From Pirellula sp. (GTDB lineage: Bacteria; Planctomycetota; Planctomycetia; Pirellulales; Lacipirellulaceae): a stretch of 64,000 nt of DNA. Positions 1 through 8,840 of this stretch are shown one piece after another. Position numbers and translations under genes: made by a program. The notes beneath the pieces are model-generated. The model was given only the letters and a program-made list of their open reading frames with translations. It made no database searches and was not told the origin of the DNA. Positions within the stretch are counted from its first letter, which is position 1. The number at the start of each line of letters is the position of its first letter. The stretch spans positions 62,001 to 126,000 of the forward strand of contig PNKX01000013.1 in the NCBI GenBank assembly GCA_013822725.1. The letters run 5' to 3'.

Positions 1-2
1 CG

Positions 3-203
3 CACATTGTCTTCGAAATCAACTCGTGCGCTGAACGATTCGGCTACTCACGAAAAGACGTGTTCGACCTCCTGCAAGGACTTGCGGAGTACGAGTTCTT
101 TGAAATTAATGGCGACTCCTCCCTTCGTCCGGCGCGAAGCGATCAGGGGTCGCCCGACGTTCTGGCTCGCAGCGTTTCAAGGTATCAAGCCGCGACGTCT
201 TGA
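3..203 (+). CDS. FkbM-family methyltransferase, C-terminal end (cut by window edge)
   Basis: An open frame enters from the left edge and stops at TGA 201-203. The 66 visible residues begin HIVFEINSCAERFGYS and continue with DLLQGLAEYEFFEIN. An acidic strand (FEIN), then a helix with a GYS and a DLL..L element, then a Tyr/Phe-rich strand is how FkbM-type SAM-dependent O-methyltransferases usually end. The missing part would hold the SAM-binding core, so the call rests on the tail only. It lies 100 nt upstream of a glycosyltransferase on the same strand, which fits methylation of a sugar in an exopolysaccharide locus. The last 15 or so residues show no family features. Confidence 0.55.
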   Translation, partial: HIVFEINSCAERFGYSRKDVFDLLQGLAEYEFFEINGDSSLRPARSDQGSPDVLARSVSRYQAATS

Positions 204-303
204 GAGATCCAAGAGCGGAGGCGGCGCACCAAGTAAATTGCCGCCCGCCGCCAATTCACGCTGGCGCATGCGAGATCGAAGGCGCCAGCCGGAAGCTGTG
301 CCC

Positions 304-1587
304 ATGAGCAATTCATCAAAACGGACGCTGGCGATCATCGCCAATGCGCCGTCGCCTTATCGAATTGCTCAGCACCTGCGCATCGCCGACGAGATGGGCG
401 AGCAAGTTGAGCTCTGGTCGATCTTTCTGAACGAGCATAATTGGCAACCATGGAGTCATGCCCTCCCGGAGAAGATTCGCCCGGTCGTCTTTGGCCCAGG
501 CGAATCCGTGGGTCGCAAGAAAAACCTTGCCGCGGTTTGGAGCGACTGGCGTAAGGCGGGCCGCGTCATCCGCTGGCTCAAGGAACATCGCGTCGAAGCC
601 GCCGTCACGACTGGGTGCAACAGCGTCGGCCTGATGCGAATCATTGCCTGGTGTCGCCGCAACGGCTTGCCGAATTACATGTTCGCCGATTCCAACGTCT
701 ACGGAGATCGCGTCACCGGCTGGCGACGTTGGGTCAAACGCCATTACCTCAGTTGGGTGGTCAGAAGCCTCTCCGGACTGATGCCTTGCGGCGAATACGG
801 AAGGCGCTACTTCGAGGCATACGGCGGCGCGGCCAAGCCCTCCTTCTTCATGCCGCATGAACCTGACTATCGACGCATCTTCGAGACGACCGACGACGAC
901 CGCGATCGCGCGGAAACCAAGTTCCAACTGCAGAAGGGACGGCGTCGGTTCATCTATTCTGGAAGGTTGGCGGCAGTTAAACGAGTCGACACGCTGATCG
1001 ATGCGTTCGCCAAAATTGCCGGCGATCGTCCCGACTGGGACCTTCTCATCGTGGGCGGCGGACCGCTCGAAGCTGAATTGAAGTCGCGCGTCCCCGCCGC
1101 GTTGCTCAACCGCTTCGCTTGGACAGGGTTTATCGACGACCCATATGAACTGGCGGCGCTCTACACCTGCGGCGAAGTATTCATCTTGCCAAGCAGCTAT
1201 GAGCCCTGGGCAGTTGTCGTCTGCGAAGCAGCGGCTGCGGGGTTGGCGATCATCGCCAGCCAAGTCGTGGGAGCTGCAGGCGAACTATGCCGCGACGGGG
1301 TGAACGGCCGCGCGTTTCCCCCAGGCAGTGTCGACGCCTTGGCGGACGCCTTGCTCGAAATGTCGGCGGACGATGATCGACTGCACGAGTATCGATTGGC
1401 GTCGCTGCGCGTGTTGGACGACTGGCGGCGGCGCGGCGATCCGGTGCAAGGAGTGCGGCTTGCACTGGCCGACGCCAACTTGCTCCCCTCCCCGCCGCCG
1501 GTGCAACCGCATCCTGCGACGCCGACGTCATTAGACCGTCCGACGCGCGACGAGTCGGCCAGTGTGGGCGGCGCGTTGCATCGCTAA
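304..1587 (+). CDS. Glycosyltransferase family 4 protein
   Basis: A 427-residue GT-B fold enzyme that would transfer a sugar from a nucleotide donor to a lipid-linked or growing polysaccharide at the cytoplasmic membrane face. The ATG at 304 is chosen because the protein from there opens with a typical first beta strand (TLAIIANAPSPYR). The frame is open further upstream, but that stretch overlaps the preceding gene and looks non-coding in this frame. Visible GT4 features are the YSGRLAAVKRVDTLIDAF donor-domain segment, the VGGGPLEAEL strand, and the EPWAVVVCE motif (E-x7-E) in the donor site. The last 45 residues are Pro/Thr-rich and probably disordered. Donor and acceptor cannot be read from sequence. 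It is the first complete gene of the exopolysaccharide cluster. Confidence 0.85.
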   Translation: MSNSSKRTLAIIANAPSPYRIAQHLRIADEMGEQVELWSIFLNEHNWQPWSHALPEKIRPVVFGPGESVGRKKNLAAVWSDWRKAGRVIRWLKEHRVEAAVTTGCNSVGLMRIIAWCRRNGLPNYMFADSNVYGDRVTGWRRWVKRHYLSWVVRSLSGLMPCGEYGRRYFEAYGGAAKPSFFMPHEPDYRRIFETTDDDRDRAETKFQLQKGRRRFIYSGRLAAVKRVDTLIDAFAKIAGDRPDWDLLIVGGGPLEAELKSRVPAALLNRFAWTGFIDDPYELAALYTCGEVFILPSSYEPWAVVVCEAAAAGLAIIASQVVGAAGELCRDGVNGRAFPPGSVDALADALLEMSADDDRLHEYRLASLRVLDDWRRRGDPVQGVRLALADANLLPSPPPVQPHPATPTSLDRPTRDESASVGGALHR

Positions 1588-1649
1588 CGAACCATTTATT
1601 GACGCCGAAGCGTTCTGATTGTCGCTGAGTCCAGATTCTTGAGTGGTCG

Positions 1650-2519
1650 ATGCCCCTACCTAACGTCTTAATCATCGGGGCCATGAAAGCAGGGACGACG
1701 AGTCTCTACATGGACATTGCCGATCGCCGCGGCGCATTTCTGGCTCAAGATAAAGAGCCGCACGCGCTGTGCCACGACGATGTGCTCTCACCGACGGGTC
1801 GCGCCTCCTACGAAGCCAAATATGAACAAGCCCCTGCTGGGGCCCTGTGCTGCGACGCCTCAACTGGCTATGCCAAACGGCCAGACTTTGATGGCGTCGT
1901 CGAGCGGGCGATTCGCGTATTGCCCGCCGGATTCAAGGCGATTTATGTGGTCCGCCATCCCATCGAGCGGATTATCAGCCAGCATCACCACGAGCATACT
2001 GAAGGGCTCGTCGGGCCGAGCATCGACGAGGAGGTGCGCCGGCATGGTCGTTACGTCCAGTACAGTCGTTACGCCTATCAACTTGAACCGTGGATGGAAC
2101 AATTGGGCCCGGAACGGATTCGGGTCGTTCGTTTTGAGGATTATGTCAGTCGTCGTCGCGAGACGGTGCGCGACTTGCTGGGATTTGTCGGTTTGCCGGC
2201 CGAGGATGAGGCTGAATCGGCAGGGCGGGTCTACAATAAGAGCCAGGGGAAGCCGGTGACGAGTCCGCGTTGGGAGGCCTTGCGACAGAGCGGGGCGTAC
2301 CGCCGCTGGCTGCGACCGCTGGCGCCCCCGAAGCTGCGGCTAGCGCTGCAACGCCTGATTTTGCCGAAAGCGACGGCGCAACTCGCCCCCCCTTCCGAAC
2401 AAACGCTATCCTTTCTGCGAGACGCATTGCGCGGCGACGTGTCGCAGTTGGAACGCACCTTCGGCAGATCGTTTGAATGGTCTGGATTTGAAACGGCTAG
2501 CCCCGCCTCCGTTGGTTAA
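1650..2519 (+). CDS. PAPS-dependent sulfotransferase
   Basis: A 289-residue sulfotransferase-domain protein, normal length for the family. The PAPS 5'-phosphosulfate loop is plain at residues 10-20 (GAMKAGTTSLY), and the 3'-phosphate-binding element is VVRHPIERIISQ at about 100-111, with R102 and S110 in the expected places. A late NKSQGKP segment resembles the conserved region near the C-terminal PAPS contacts. There is no signal peptide or membrane segment, so it should act in the cytoplasm. Its place between a glycosyltransferase and a polymerase, upstream of GDP-fucose genes, suggests it sulfates a sugar of the polysaccharide, but the acceptor is inference. Confidence 0.85.
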   Translation: MPLPNVLIIGAMKAGTTSLYMDIADRRGAFLAQDKEPHALCHDDVLSPTGRASYEAKYEQAPAGALCCDASTGYAKRPDFDGVVERAIRVLPAGFKAIYVVRHPIERIISQHHHEHTEGLVGPSIDEEVRRHGRYVQYSRYAYQLEPWMEQLGPERIRVVRFEDYVSRRRETVRDLLGFVGLPAEDEAESAGRVYNKSQGKPVTSPRWEALRQSGAYRRWLRPLAPPKLRLALQRLILPKATAQLAPPSEQTLSFLRDALRGDVSQLERTFGRSFEWSGFETASPASVG

Positions 2520-2567
2520 TCTTTCTCAGTTTTACGATCGAGCGCTGCACCGCCAGGTAACGATGCG

Positions 2568-3899
2568 ATGGGATTGACGATTGCACTATTCTGGCTTCTC
2601 GCGGGCGGCATCGTCGTCTTGATGGTCTACCAAGGACTCAATAGCAGCGTAGACCTGTTCAGCATTCGTAATATCTACTTAGCCGGCTTCGTCGTCTATC
2701 AGATCATCAGCCCTGTCTCAGCGCTAAGGATTGATTCATATTCCGGATTCCGAATTGTCGACCCAGGCAAGGCCGGCAAGTGGATGCTGCTGTTCGACTA
2801 CTTGTTCATCATCCTCTATTTGTTTAGTTACCACCGCCTTCGCATTTCACTCTGGCTCGCGAAAAAGTTTACCAAAGGCCCTGCCACCGCCAGCGATTCG
2901 ATTCTCACGGGACTGGCGATTTCCATCGTCATCGCAGCGCTCGGCGTCCGCATGGTCGCCTACGCGGTGCCGGCCCTTGGCGCGATCGGCACCAACACAG
3001 GCATCGCCCTCGTGGCCGCGGCTTGCGCTGTGACGGGATGGATATGGGCGGCGCGACGCGTCAATCCCGCGGTGTTATCTTTGGTGGCCTTCGTCCTTGG
3101 AGTCAGTTTCCTTGTCTCGCTCGGCGGCGTCTATTCACGCCGACCATTGATCAGCGTTTTGGCGGGCTTCGCCTGGGGAGCCTATCATCGTTGGGCAAGG
3201 CATCTTTCGCCTTCGCAGCTACTGATTAGCGCAACGCCCTTGATATTGATTGGCGGTTTGGTCGTCAGTGCGTTCACTGCCGTACGCAGTCATCAATCTG
3301 GCGCGACGGACGCGCAGGCGACGTTGCAACAAATGAAAGGCGCGAACTTCTCTAAGGGGACCGCGGACCTCCTAGGCGGCCAGGCCGTCGGCTCAGCGGC
3401 GCTGTGGATCCTCGACTCCTATCCGCGCGATCATAAGTATGACATGCTCTTCAGTATAAAATTTATGGGGTACTGGTGGGTTCCCCGCGTCATCTGGGAG
3501 TCGAAGCCGGAACCGCTTTCGAAAAATGTCGCCCACATAGCAAAGCTGCGTGGCGTGAACCGCGACCTGATTACCATTCCGCCCGGAGTGATTGGCTATG
3601 CCGGCGCGGAGGGCGGGTTCATTGCCGTCGTCGTCTACGCGCTGTTCTTTGGTCAGTTCACTCGGTTTTTTGACGATTTGGTTCGACTGAATCCTGGCAA
3701 CCCGTACGTCATCTTGCCAATTGGTTGTTCGACGGGACAATTCCTTGGACTCGCGCGCGGAGATATTGCCATCTTCACGAATGTGGCGATCCTGGGCGTT
3801 GTATTCTCGTTCCTACTGATCTACTTCACGTCCATAGGATTCGGCCGGTCACGCGAGCCCAAAGGGCTAGAGGCTTGGTCGCAGATGCCGCGGCCGTAG
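2568..3899 (+). CDS. Wzy-like polysaccharide polymerase (multi-pass membrane protein)
   Basis: A 443-residue hydrophobic protein with about ten membrane segments, beginning with an N-terminal helix (IALFWLLAGGIVVLMVYQGL) and ending with one near residue 420. A long hydrophilic loop lies near the middle to C-terminal part (residues about 235-310). Size, topology and position between sugar transferases fit an oligosaccharide repeat-unit polymerase of the Wzy/O-antigen type, whose sequences are poorly conserved. No single catalytic motif proves it, and an O-antigen ligase-like protein is the main alternative. The start at 2568 follows a weak AGG-type ribosome site. Confidence 0.6.
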   Translation: MGLTIALFWLLAGGIVVLMVYQGLNSSVDLFSIRNIYLAGFVVYQIISPVSALRIDSYSGFRIVDPGKAGKWMLLFDYLFIILYLFSYHRLRISLWLAKKFTKGPATASDSILTGLAISIVIAALGVRMVAYAVPALGAIGTNTGIALVAAACAVTGWIWAARRVNPAVLSLVAFVLGVSFLVSLGGVYSRRPLISVLAGFAWGAYHRWARHLSPSQLLISATPLILIGGLVVSAFTAVRSHQSGATDAQATLQQMKGANFSKGTADLLGGQAVGSAALWILDSYPRDHKYDMLFSIKFMGYWWVPRVIWESKPEPLSKNVAHIAKLRGVNRDLITIPPGVIGYAGAEGGFIAVVVYALFFGQFTRFFDDLVRLNPGNPYVILPIGCSTGQFLGLARGDIAIFTNVAILGVVFSFLLIYFTSIGFGRSREPKGLEAWSQMPRP

Positions 3900-3981
3900 C
3901 TAGCGCGGCGAGCAATCGGGCCAGTTCCAACACGGCCGTGTCGCCTTATTCACATCCAATTTGGCGTCGCGAATCTCCGTG

Positions 3982-5208
3982 ATGACGAAGACATTCACCT
4001 GCATTCACTTCATCGAAGCAATTCGCTCAGAATTGGGCGGCGTCGTCTCCGCCGTCATCGACGTCTGCACGTCATTAGCATTGCGCCGCCATCGAGTGAT
4101 CGTCGCGACTTGTGACGGAACCGATGCGCCCGCCGAATGGCGGAGCAACGCGAGCGGCCGCCCGCAACTTTTGGAACTTCCTCCCTCACGGCTAACGGGG
4201 CGGTTAGTAAGTGGGGCGGGAGTCGCGAGGTTCGCTCACCTTCTTGAGAAGGTCGACGTGGCTCACCTTCACACCCCTTGGAGCCTGGGTAACTATCAGC
4301 TTTCGAAGACGCTGCGCAGCACACGGATTCCCTACGTCGTCAGCGTCCATGGCATGCTCGATCATTACTCGATGCAAAAAAAGTCGCTGAAGAAGCATGC
4401 TTTCCTTTGGTTTGGCGGTCGGCGCTTGTTTCGCGACGCCACTGCGATCCACTTCACCGCCGAAGAAGAGCGAACTCAAGCCCTGCACTACATCCCCGGC
4501 GCCGACCGGGCCGTCGTCGAGCCCTGCCTGGTCGATCTAAAGCCGTACGATCGCCTCCCAGGCCCGGAGATTGCCTATCAGACCTTTCCACAACTGAAGG
4601 CCAGCTGGCCCAAATTGCTGTTCTTGAGTCGCGTTCATCCCAAGAAGGGCGTCGACATACTGCTGCGGGCGGCCGCCGCTTTGAAGGGCTCTTTCCCAAA
4701 CTTGCAGGTTCTTATCGCAGGCCCGGGCGACGAACGCTACCTAGCTGAACTCCGCAACCTCGCGACGGAACTAGGCATCGGCGCGAGCACTCGTTTTCTG
4801 GGGATGGTCCGCGGCGAAATCAAACTGTCGCTTTACCAAGCGGCTGACGTTTTTGTCTTGCCAACGCATCAGGAGAACTTCGGCCTGGTGCTGCCGGAAG
4901 CTATGGCGTGCGGCGTCCCCGTGGTGACGACGCGGGGCACCGACATTTGGCGCGAACTGCAACGCGGCGGCGTAAACATCGTTGATACGACGCCGTCAGA
5001 GATCGCCACAGGCATTGCAGAGATTTTGCGAGATCCCGCCAAGGCTACGGCGATGAGCGTTCAAGGCACGGCCTTCGTCCGAGACTGGCTTGACGCCGAC
5101 CGCCTCGCCGACCGCTATGAAAAAATGTATCGCGACGCCATCGAACGCGGCGTACCACCGTTTGAGGCCGCTGCCTCCGCGCCGATCGCCGCCGAGGTTA
5201 CGGCTTAG
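3982..5208 (+). CDS. Glycosyltransferase family 4 protein
   Basis: A 408-residue GT-B glycosyltransferase. ATG 3982 is preferred over an in-frame TTG at 3961. The N-terminal acceptor domain has the glycine-rich SELGGVVSAVIDVC segment. The C-terminal donor domain shows FLSRVHPKKGVDILLRAA and a nucleotide-sugar site with the E-x7-E pattern in QENFGLVLPEAMACGVPVV. No signal peptide or membrane helix is seen, so it is probably a peripheral inner-membrane enzyme. The stop (TAG 5206-5208) is followed after one base by the start of the acetyltransferase gene, which implies translational coupling. The sugar donor cannot be assigned. Confidence 0.87.
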   Translation: MTKTFTCIHFIEAIRSELGGVVSAVIDVCTSLALRRHRVIVATCDGTDAPAEWRSNASGRPQLLELPPSRLTGRLVSGAGVARFAHLLEKVDVAHLHTPWSLGNYQLSKTLRSTRIPYVVSVHGMLDHYSMQKKSLKKHAFLWFGGRRLFRDATAIHFTAEEERTQALHYIPGADRAVVEPCLVDLKPYDRLPGPEIAYQTFPQLKASWPKLLFLSRVHPKKGVDILLRAAAALKGSFPNLQVLIAGPGDERYLAELRNLATELGIGASTRFLGMVRGEIKLSLYQAADVFVLPTHQENFGLVLPEAMACGVPVVTTRGTDIWRELQRGGVNIVDTTPSEIATGIAEILRDPAKATAMSVQGTAFVRDWLDADRLADRYEKMYRDAIERGVPPFEAAASAPIAAEVTA

Positions 5209-5209
5209 C

Positions 5210-5812
5210 ATGACATCGCCAATCCCGCCATCGCCGACCGCGGATTCGACCAAGTCATGGGTCGATCTGTCGATTTACGATAACTCTGATTTCAACCCGG
5301 GCCGCGGCCTACTGATTCGAACGCTCTGGTACTTTTGCAGCGTGGCGTTTTTCGAGAACGGGTGGTTTCCCGTCAGCGGGTTGAAGGTGCGCTTGCTACG
5401 CCTGTTTGGCGCCCGCATCGGGCGCGGCCTCGTGATCAAGCCAAACGTCCGCATCAAGTTCCCGTGGCGACTGACCATCGGCGATCATTGCTGGATTGGC
5501 CAAGAAGCTTGGCTCGACAATATGGTGGCCGTCGAGATTGGCAATCACGTCTGCATCTCGCAATTGGCCTACCTCTGCACCGGCAGCCACGATCATCGAC
5601 GACGCACGTTCGACCTCCTGCCGTCGCCCATCCGGATCGGCGACGGCGCTTGGATTGGCGCGTGCGCGACCCTGCTGCCAGGCGTCACCGTCGGCCCAAA
5701 CGCGATCGTGGCGGGCGGCAGCATTGTGACGAAAGACGTGGAGGCGGCCCTGATCGTCGGCGGGAACCCCGCCAAGGAAATCGCTCGCCGGGAGCCTCCA
5801 GCCTCGTGGTGA
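5210..5812 (+). CDS. WcaF-like hexapeptide-repeat acetyltransferase
   Basis: A 200-residue left-handed beta-helix O-acetyltransferase. Hexapeptide repeats run from about residue 80 (IGDHCWIGQEAWLDN) to 185 (IGDGAWIGACATLLPGVTVG, then AGGSIVTKDV). The GSHDHRR segment supplies the likely catalytic histidine, as in colanic-acid acetyltransferase WcaF and maltose/chloramphenicol acetyltransferases of this superfamily. The N-terminal NPGRG...RTLWYF...FP stretch is typical of the WcaF subgroup. The start at ATG 5210 is one base after the stop of the upstream glycosyltransferase. It probably O-acetylates a sugar in the exopolysaccharide using acetyl-CoA in the cytoplasm. Confidence 0.85.
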   Translation: MTSPIPPSPTADSTKSWVDLSIYDNSDFNPGRGLLIRTLWYFCSVAFFENGWFPVSGLKVRLLRLFGARIGRGLVIKPNVRIKFPWRLTIGDHCWIGQEAWLDNMVAVEIGNHVCISQLAYLCTGSHDHRRRTFDLLPSPIRIGDGAWIGACATLLPGVTVGPNAIVAGGSIVTKDVEAALIVGGNPAKEIARREPPASW

Positions 5813-5930
5813 GACGAAGCCGTTTATTCGTCAAAACAAGGGCTTTCGCCGCGATTTCTGCTCTGACGTCGCTTGAACTCGCCGGGCAAACGTTTAACTC
5901 GGGCGGTCCTGTTGACTAGACTTGATAGCT

Positions 5931-6878
5931 ATGATCGATCGCAACGCAGCCATTTTCGTTACCGGACACCGCGGCATGGTCGGCTCGGCTTTGGTCCGCC
6001 GACTGACCGCCGCCGGCTTTGCCAACATCGTCACCGCCGCGCGTGCTGAACTCGATCTCCGCGAACAATCGGCCGTAGACGCTTGGTTCGACGCTCATCG
6101 TCCGGAATACGTGATCCACGCGGCGGGCACCGTCGGCGGCATTCAAGCCAATGCCACCCGTCCCGCCGAATTCCTGTACGACAATCTCATGATCCACGCC
6201 ACGGTGTTGCAGGCCGCCTATCGCACCGGCGTTGAGAAGCTCCTCTACCTCGGCAGCTCCTGCATCTATCCTCGAGATTGTCCCCAGCCAATCAAAGAAG
6301 AGTATCTCCTCACCGGACCGCTGGAGAAAACCAACGAAGCCTATGCCGTCGCGAAGATCGCAGGCCTGAAATCTTGCGAAGCCTATCGCAAACAGTATGG
6401 TTGCCGCTTCATTTCGGCGATGCCGACGAATCTTTACGGCCCAAACGACAACTTTGACCTCACCAGTTCGCACGTCGTGCCGGCGCTGATTCGTAAGTTT
6501 CACGAGGCGCGGATCAGCGGCGCGACGGAAGTCGCCGTCTGGGGTTCCGGCAGGCCGCGCCGCGAGTTTCTCTACGTCGACGATCTCTCCGACGCCTGCC
6601 TTTTTCTGATGGACAACTACGACGGCGAAGGGACGATTAACGTGGGATCGGGCGAGGATCTGACGATTGCCGCACTCGCCGGGCTGATTCGCGACGCCGT
6701 TTGCCCTGGCGTCGAGATTGTCTTTGACGCTAGCATGCCTGACGGAACGCCGCGAAAGTTGCTCGACGTTTCGAAGCTCCACGCCCTCGGCTGGCGTCAT
6801 CAAACAACGCTCGCCGCCGGGCTCGCTGCGGCGTACGAATGGTATTGTTCCCGCCTCGCAGTTGCCGCCGCCAGTTAA
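5931..6878 (+). CDS. fcl: GDP-L-fucose synthase
   Basis: A 315-residue extended short-chain dehydrogenase that epimerises and then reduces GDP-4-keto-6-deoxy-D-mannose to GDP-L-fucose with NADPH. The nucleotide loop is [12 protein letters not shown] (residues 11-22). The catalytic set is S109/S110 in LGSSCIYP, Y138 and K142 (YAVAK), almost the same numbering as the E. coli enzyme. The family-typical [12 protein letters not shown] is present. ATG 5931 is used rather than the in-frame TTG at 5922. The product of the next gene, GMD, is its substrate supplier. The fcl-gmd order is the reverse of the common gmd-fcl arrangement. Confidence 0.95.
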   Translation: MIDRNAAIFVTGHRGMVGSALVRRLTAAGFANIVTAARAELDLREQSAVDAWFDAHRPEYVIHAAGTVGGIQANATRPAEFLYDNLMIHATVLQAAYRTGVEKLLYLGSSCIYPRDCPQPIKEEYLLTGPLEKTNEAYAVAKIAGLKSCEAYRKQYGCRFISAMPTNLYGPNDNFDLTSSHVVPALIRKFHEARISGATEVAVWGSGRPRREFLYVDDLSDACLFLMDNYDGEGTINVGSGEDLTIAALAGLIRDAVCPGVEIVFDASMPDGTPRKLLDVSKLHALGWRHQTTLAAGLAAAYEWYCSRLAVAAAS

Positions 6879-6928
6879 GTCGCCATCCCTGCCTCCACAT
6901 GCGCCTTTGGCGTTGTCAGAAGTTTGCC

Positions 6929-7987
6929 ATGTCTCCATCCGCCTCGCCCCGCAAAACTGCACTGATCACCGGCATTACCGGCCAAGACGGCTCGTACCTT
7001 GCGGAGTTGCTGCTCGAAAAAGGCTACGACGTTTGGGGCATCATCCGTCGCAGCTCGTCGTTCAACACTGGCCGCATCGATCATCTCTACCGCGATCCGC
7101 ATGAGTCGGAAGTCCATTTGCGACTCGTCTACGGCGATTTGAGCGACGCTTCCAGCATCAACCAAATCTTGAAGAAAGTGCGCCCAGACGAGATTTACAA
7201 TCTCGGCGCTCAGTCGCATGTGAAGGTGTCATTCGACGTTCCCGAGTATACGGGCGACGTTACGGGCCTGGGCGTGACGCGACTGCTTGAGGCAGTGCGC
7301 GAATTGGGCCTGAACTCGAAGTTTTATCAGGCGTCGTCGTCGGAACTCTACGGCAAGGTCGTCGAAACGCCGCAGACTGAACAAACGCCGTTTCACCCTC
7401 GCAGCCCGTACGCAGCGGCGAAGGCCTATGCGTTCTACATCACGCAGAACTACCGCGAGTCGTACGGCATGTTCGCCGTGAACGGCATCCTGTTCAATCA
7501 CGAATCGCCTCGTCGCGGCGAGACGTTCGTCACTCGCAAAGTGACCCGCGCAGCGGCGCGCATCAAGCTGGGGCTGCAGTCAAAGCTCTATCTCGGCAAT
7601 CTCGACGCTAAGCGCGACTGGGGCTTTGCCGGCGACTACGTCGAAGCGATGTGGCTGATGCTGCAAATTGAGAAGCCTGACGATTACGTCGTGGCGACAG
7701 GCGAAACCCACTCCGTCCGCGAGTTCTGCGAGGTGGCCTTCAATCACATCGGCTTGCCGATCAAGTGGACAGGGGAGGGGGTCAACGAAAGCGGCGTCGG
7801 TCCCGACGGACGGACGCTGATCGAGATTGATCCGCGTTACTTCCGCCCGGCAGAAGTGGACCTCCTGTTGGGAGACGCCTCGAAGGCCCGCCGCGATTTG
7901 AAGTGGCAGCCCAAAGTGACGTTCGCAGGATTGGCGAAGATGATGGTCGATGCCGATCTCAAGAGCGAGACGGAGCATCCACGCTGA
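6929..7987 (+). CDS. gmd: GDP-mannose 4,6-dehydratase
   Basis: A 352-residue extended SDR enzyme converting GDP-D-mannose to GDP-4-keto-6-deoxy-D-mannose. The motifs are [15 protein letters not shown] for NADP binding (residues 15-29), SSSELYG around the catalytic Ser-Glu (137-139), [10 protein letters not shown] with Y161 and K165, and [15 protein letters not shown], the signature substrate loop of GMD. ATG 6929 is chosen because the stretch upstream overlaps fcl and lacks family sequence. It sits 50 nt after fcl and is presumably co-transcribed. Together they make GDP-L-fucose from GDP-mannose. Confidence 0.96.
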   Translation: MSPSASPRKTALITGITGQDGSYLAELLLEKGYDVWGIIRRSSSFNTGRIDHLYRDPHESEVHLRLVYGDLSDASSINQILKKVRPDEIYNLGAQSHVKVSFDVPEYTGDVTGLGVTRLLEAVRELGLNSKFYQASSSELYGKVVETPQTEQTPFHPRSPYAAAKAYAFYITQNYRESYGMFAVNGILFNHESPRRGETFVTRKVTRAAARIKLGLQSKLYLGNLDAKRDWGFAGDYVEAMWLMLQIEKPDDYVVATGETHSVREFCEVAFNHIGLPIKWTGEGVNESGVGPDGRTLIEIDPRYFRPAEVDLLLGDASKARRDLKWQPKVTFAGLAKMMVDADLKSETEHPR

Positions 7988-8018
7988 TTCCAGCCCCGGC
8001 TTAGCTGGCGCAGACGAA

Positions 8019-8053
8019 AACGGGCGGCGCCTTCGCTAGGCTTGCCGCCCGTT
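8019..8053. terminator. Hairpin between convergent genes
   Basis: AACGGGCGGC and GCCGCCCGTT form a 10-bp stem with a 15-nt loop, between the stop of gmd (+) and the stop of the PepSY gene (-). There is no strong T tract on either side, so it is only a probable bidirectional terminator. Confidence 0.5.
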
Positions 8054-8081
8054 CTCATACTCAGCACAGGCCGCCTACGAC

Positions 8082-8552
8082 TCAGTCGTCAATCCGATCC
8101 GACACGACTTCGCCGGTCGTCGGATCAACATGAATCTCATGCTCGCCGTCTGGGCGATAAACCTCAAACTCCCAATAGCGACGCTCGAACGACGCATCGT
8201 CAACGTCGTCGTAGCCCGCCTTCGTGAGCAACTGCAGAATCTCCGACAATGGCTTCGCACCTTGCGGCGGACGAGGCTCCGAATCGTCGCGATGTTCCGC
8301 GAGAATCTTGCCCAAATCAGGGTCGACCGTCAGCTCGTACGGCACGTCATCCCTGTAGACTTCGATTTCCCAGGCGCCGTCATCCATCGAGAGTTCCGTG
8401 AAGGGGCTGTAGCCGTCCTTCTCGAGTCGCTCGACCACGGCAGTCATCGGCAGGGGGCTCTTTTCGGAAGCGTCGCCAGGAGCGGCGGTGATCGCCGCCA
8501 CCGGAGTCGCGGCCGCCGCTGTCGCCACCACGAATGATTTGAAGAAACTCAT
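8082..8552 (-). CDS. Secreted protein with two PepSY-like domains
   Basis: A 156-residue protein with an N-terminal signal peptide (hydrophobic FVVATAAAATPVAAITAA, cut near residue 24). Two repeats follow, each a helix that reads the variable term (LEKDGYSPFTELSMDD; LTKAGYDDVDDASFE) and a strand set WEIEVYRDD...LTVDPDLGKIL / WEFEVYRPD...IHVDPTTGEVV. This is the PepSY fold found in small periplasmic proteins next to two-component systems. PepSY domains are often thought to inhibit peptidases or sense periplasmic state. Here the function is unknown. The upstream two-component genes on the same strand suggest it is either their target or an accessory. Confidence 0.75.
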   Translation of the reverse strand: MSFFKSFVVATAAAATPVAAITAAPGDASEKSPLPMTAVVERLEKDGYSPFTELSMDDGAWEIEVYRDDVPYELTVDPDLGKILAEHRDDSEPRPPQGAKPLSEILQLLTKAGYDDVDDASFERRYWEFEVYRPDGEHEIHVDPTTGEVVSDRIDD

Positions 8553-8688
8553 CGTATGTCTCCTTCTAAAAGGCGATTGAGTCAGGCGCTCTCGAATGTT
8601 TCTCTGGCCGACTCAATCGCAGGGGTGATTGCTCGACGCCATGGCATCGGGGACCTCGTGGCTCCTTACTTCAATCATCGCCCCGGGT

Positions 8689-8716
8689 CTTAAGATGCCG
8701 GTGAGCCGAACTTAAA
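8689..8716. promoter_or_regulatory. CTTAAG/CTTAAA direct repeat upstream of the PepSY gene
   Basis: CTTAAG at 8689 and CTTAAA at 8711 are spaced exactly 22 bp apart (two helical turns), about 140 bp upstream of the PepSY start. OmpR-type regulators of the PmrA/QseB kind bind YTTAA direct repeats in phase with the helix. A site for the neighbouring response regulator is therefore plausible but unproven. Confidence 0.3.
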
Positions 8717-8754
8717 ATCGGCTTCATGTTCGGCAAGCGGCTGCTCTTCTTTTC

Positions 8755-8840
8755 AGCCCCCGGCTCCGCCGGGGGGTAGCACTACGTCAGAGCATGCCGC
8801 ATCGAGGGGACATGCCGACCCCCGGGCGGAGCCCGGGGCT
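8755..8840. repeat. REPIN-like inverted pair of hairpins
   Basis: Two hairpins, CCCCCGGCTCCGCCGGGGG and CCCCGGGCGGAGCCCGGGG, in inverted orientation are separated by 40 nt. The right arm ends directly at the stop codon of the histidine kinase gene (8841-8843, - strand). It belongs to the same family as elements near 17.5, 25.3, 26.2, 33.9 and 63.6 kb. Confidence 0.85.

Noticed and set aside
7..303. N-terminal extension of the first GT4 gene back to position 7
   Set aside because: It overlaps the FkbM end in another frame, has no GT4 features, and the natural first strand starts right after ATG 304.
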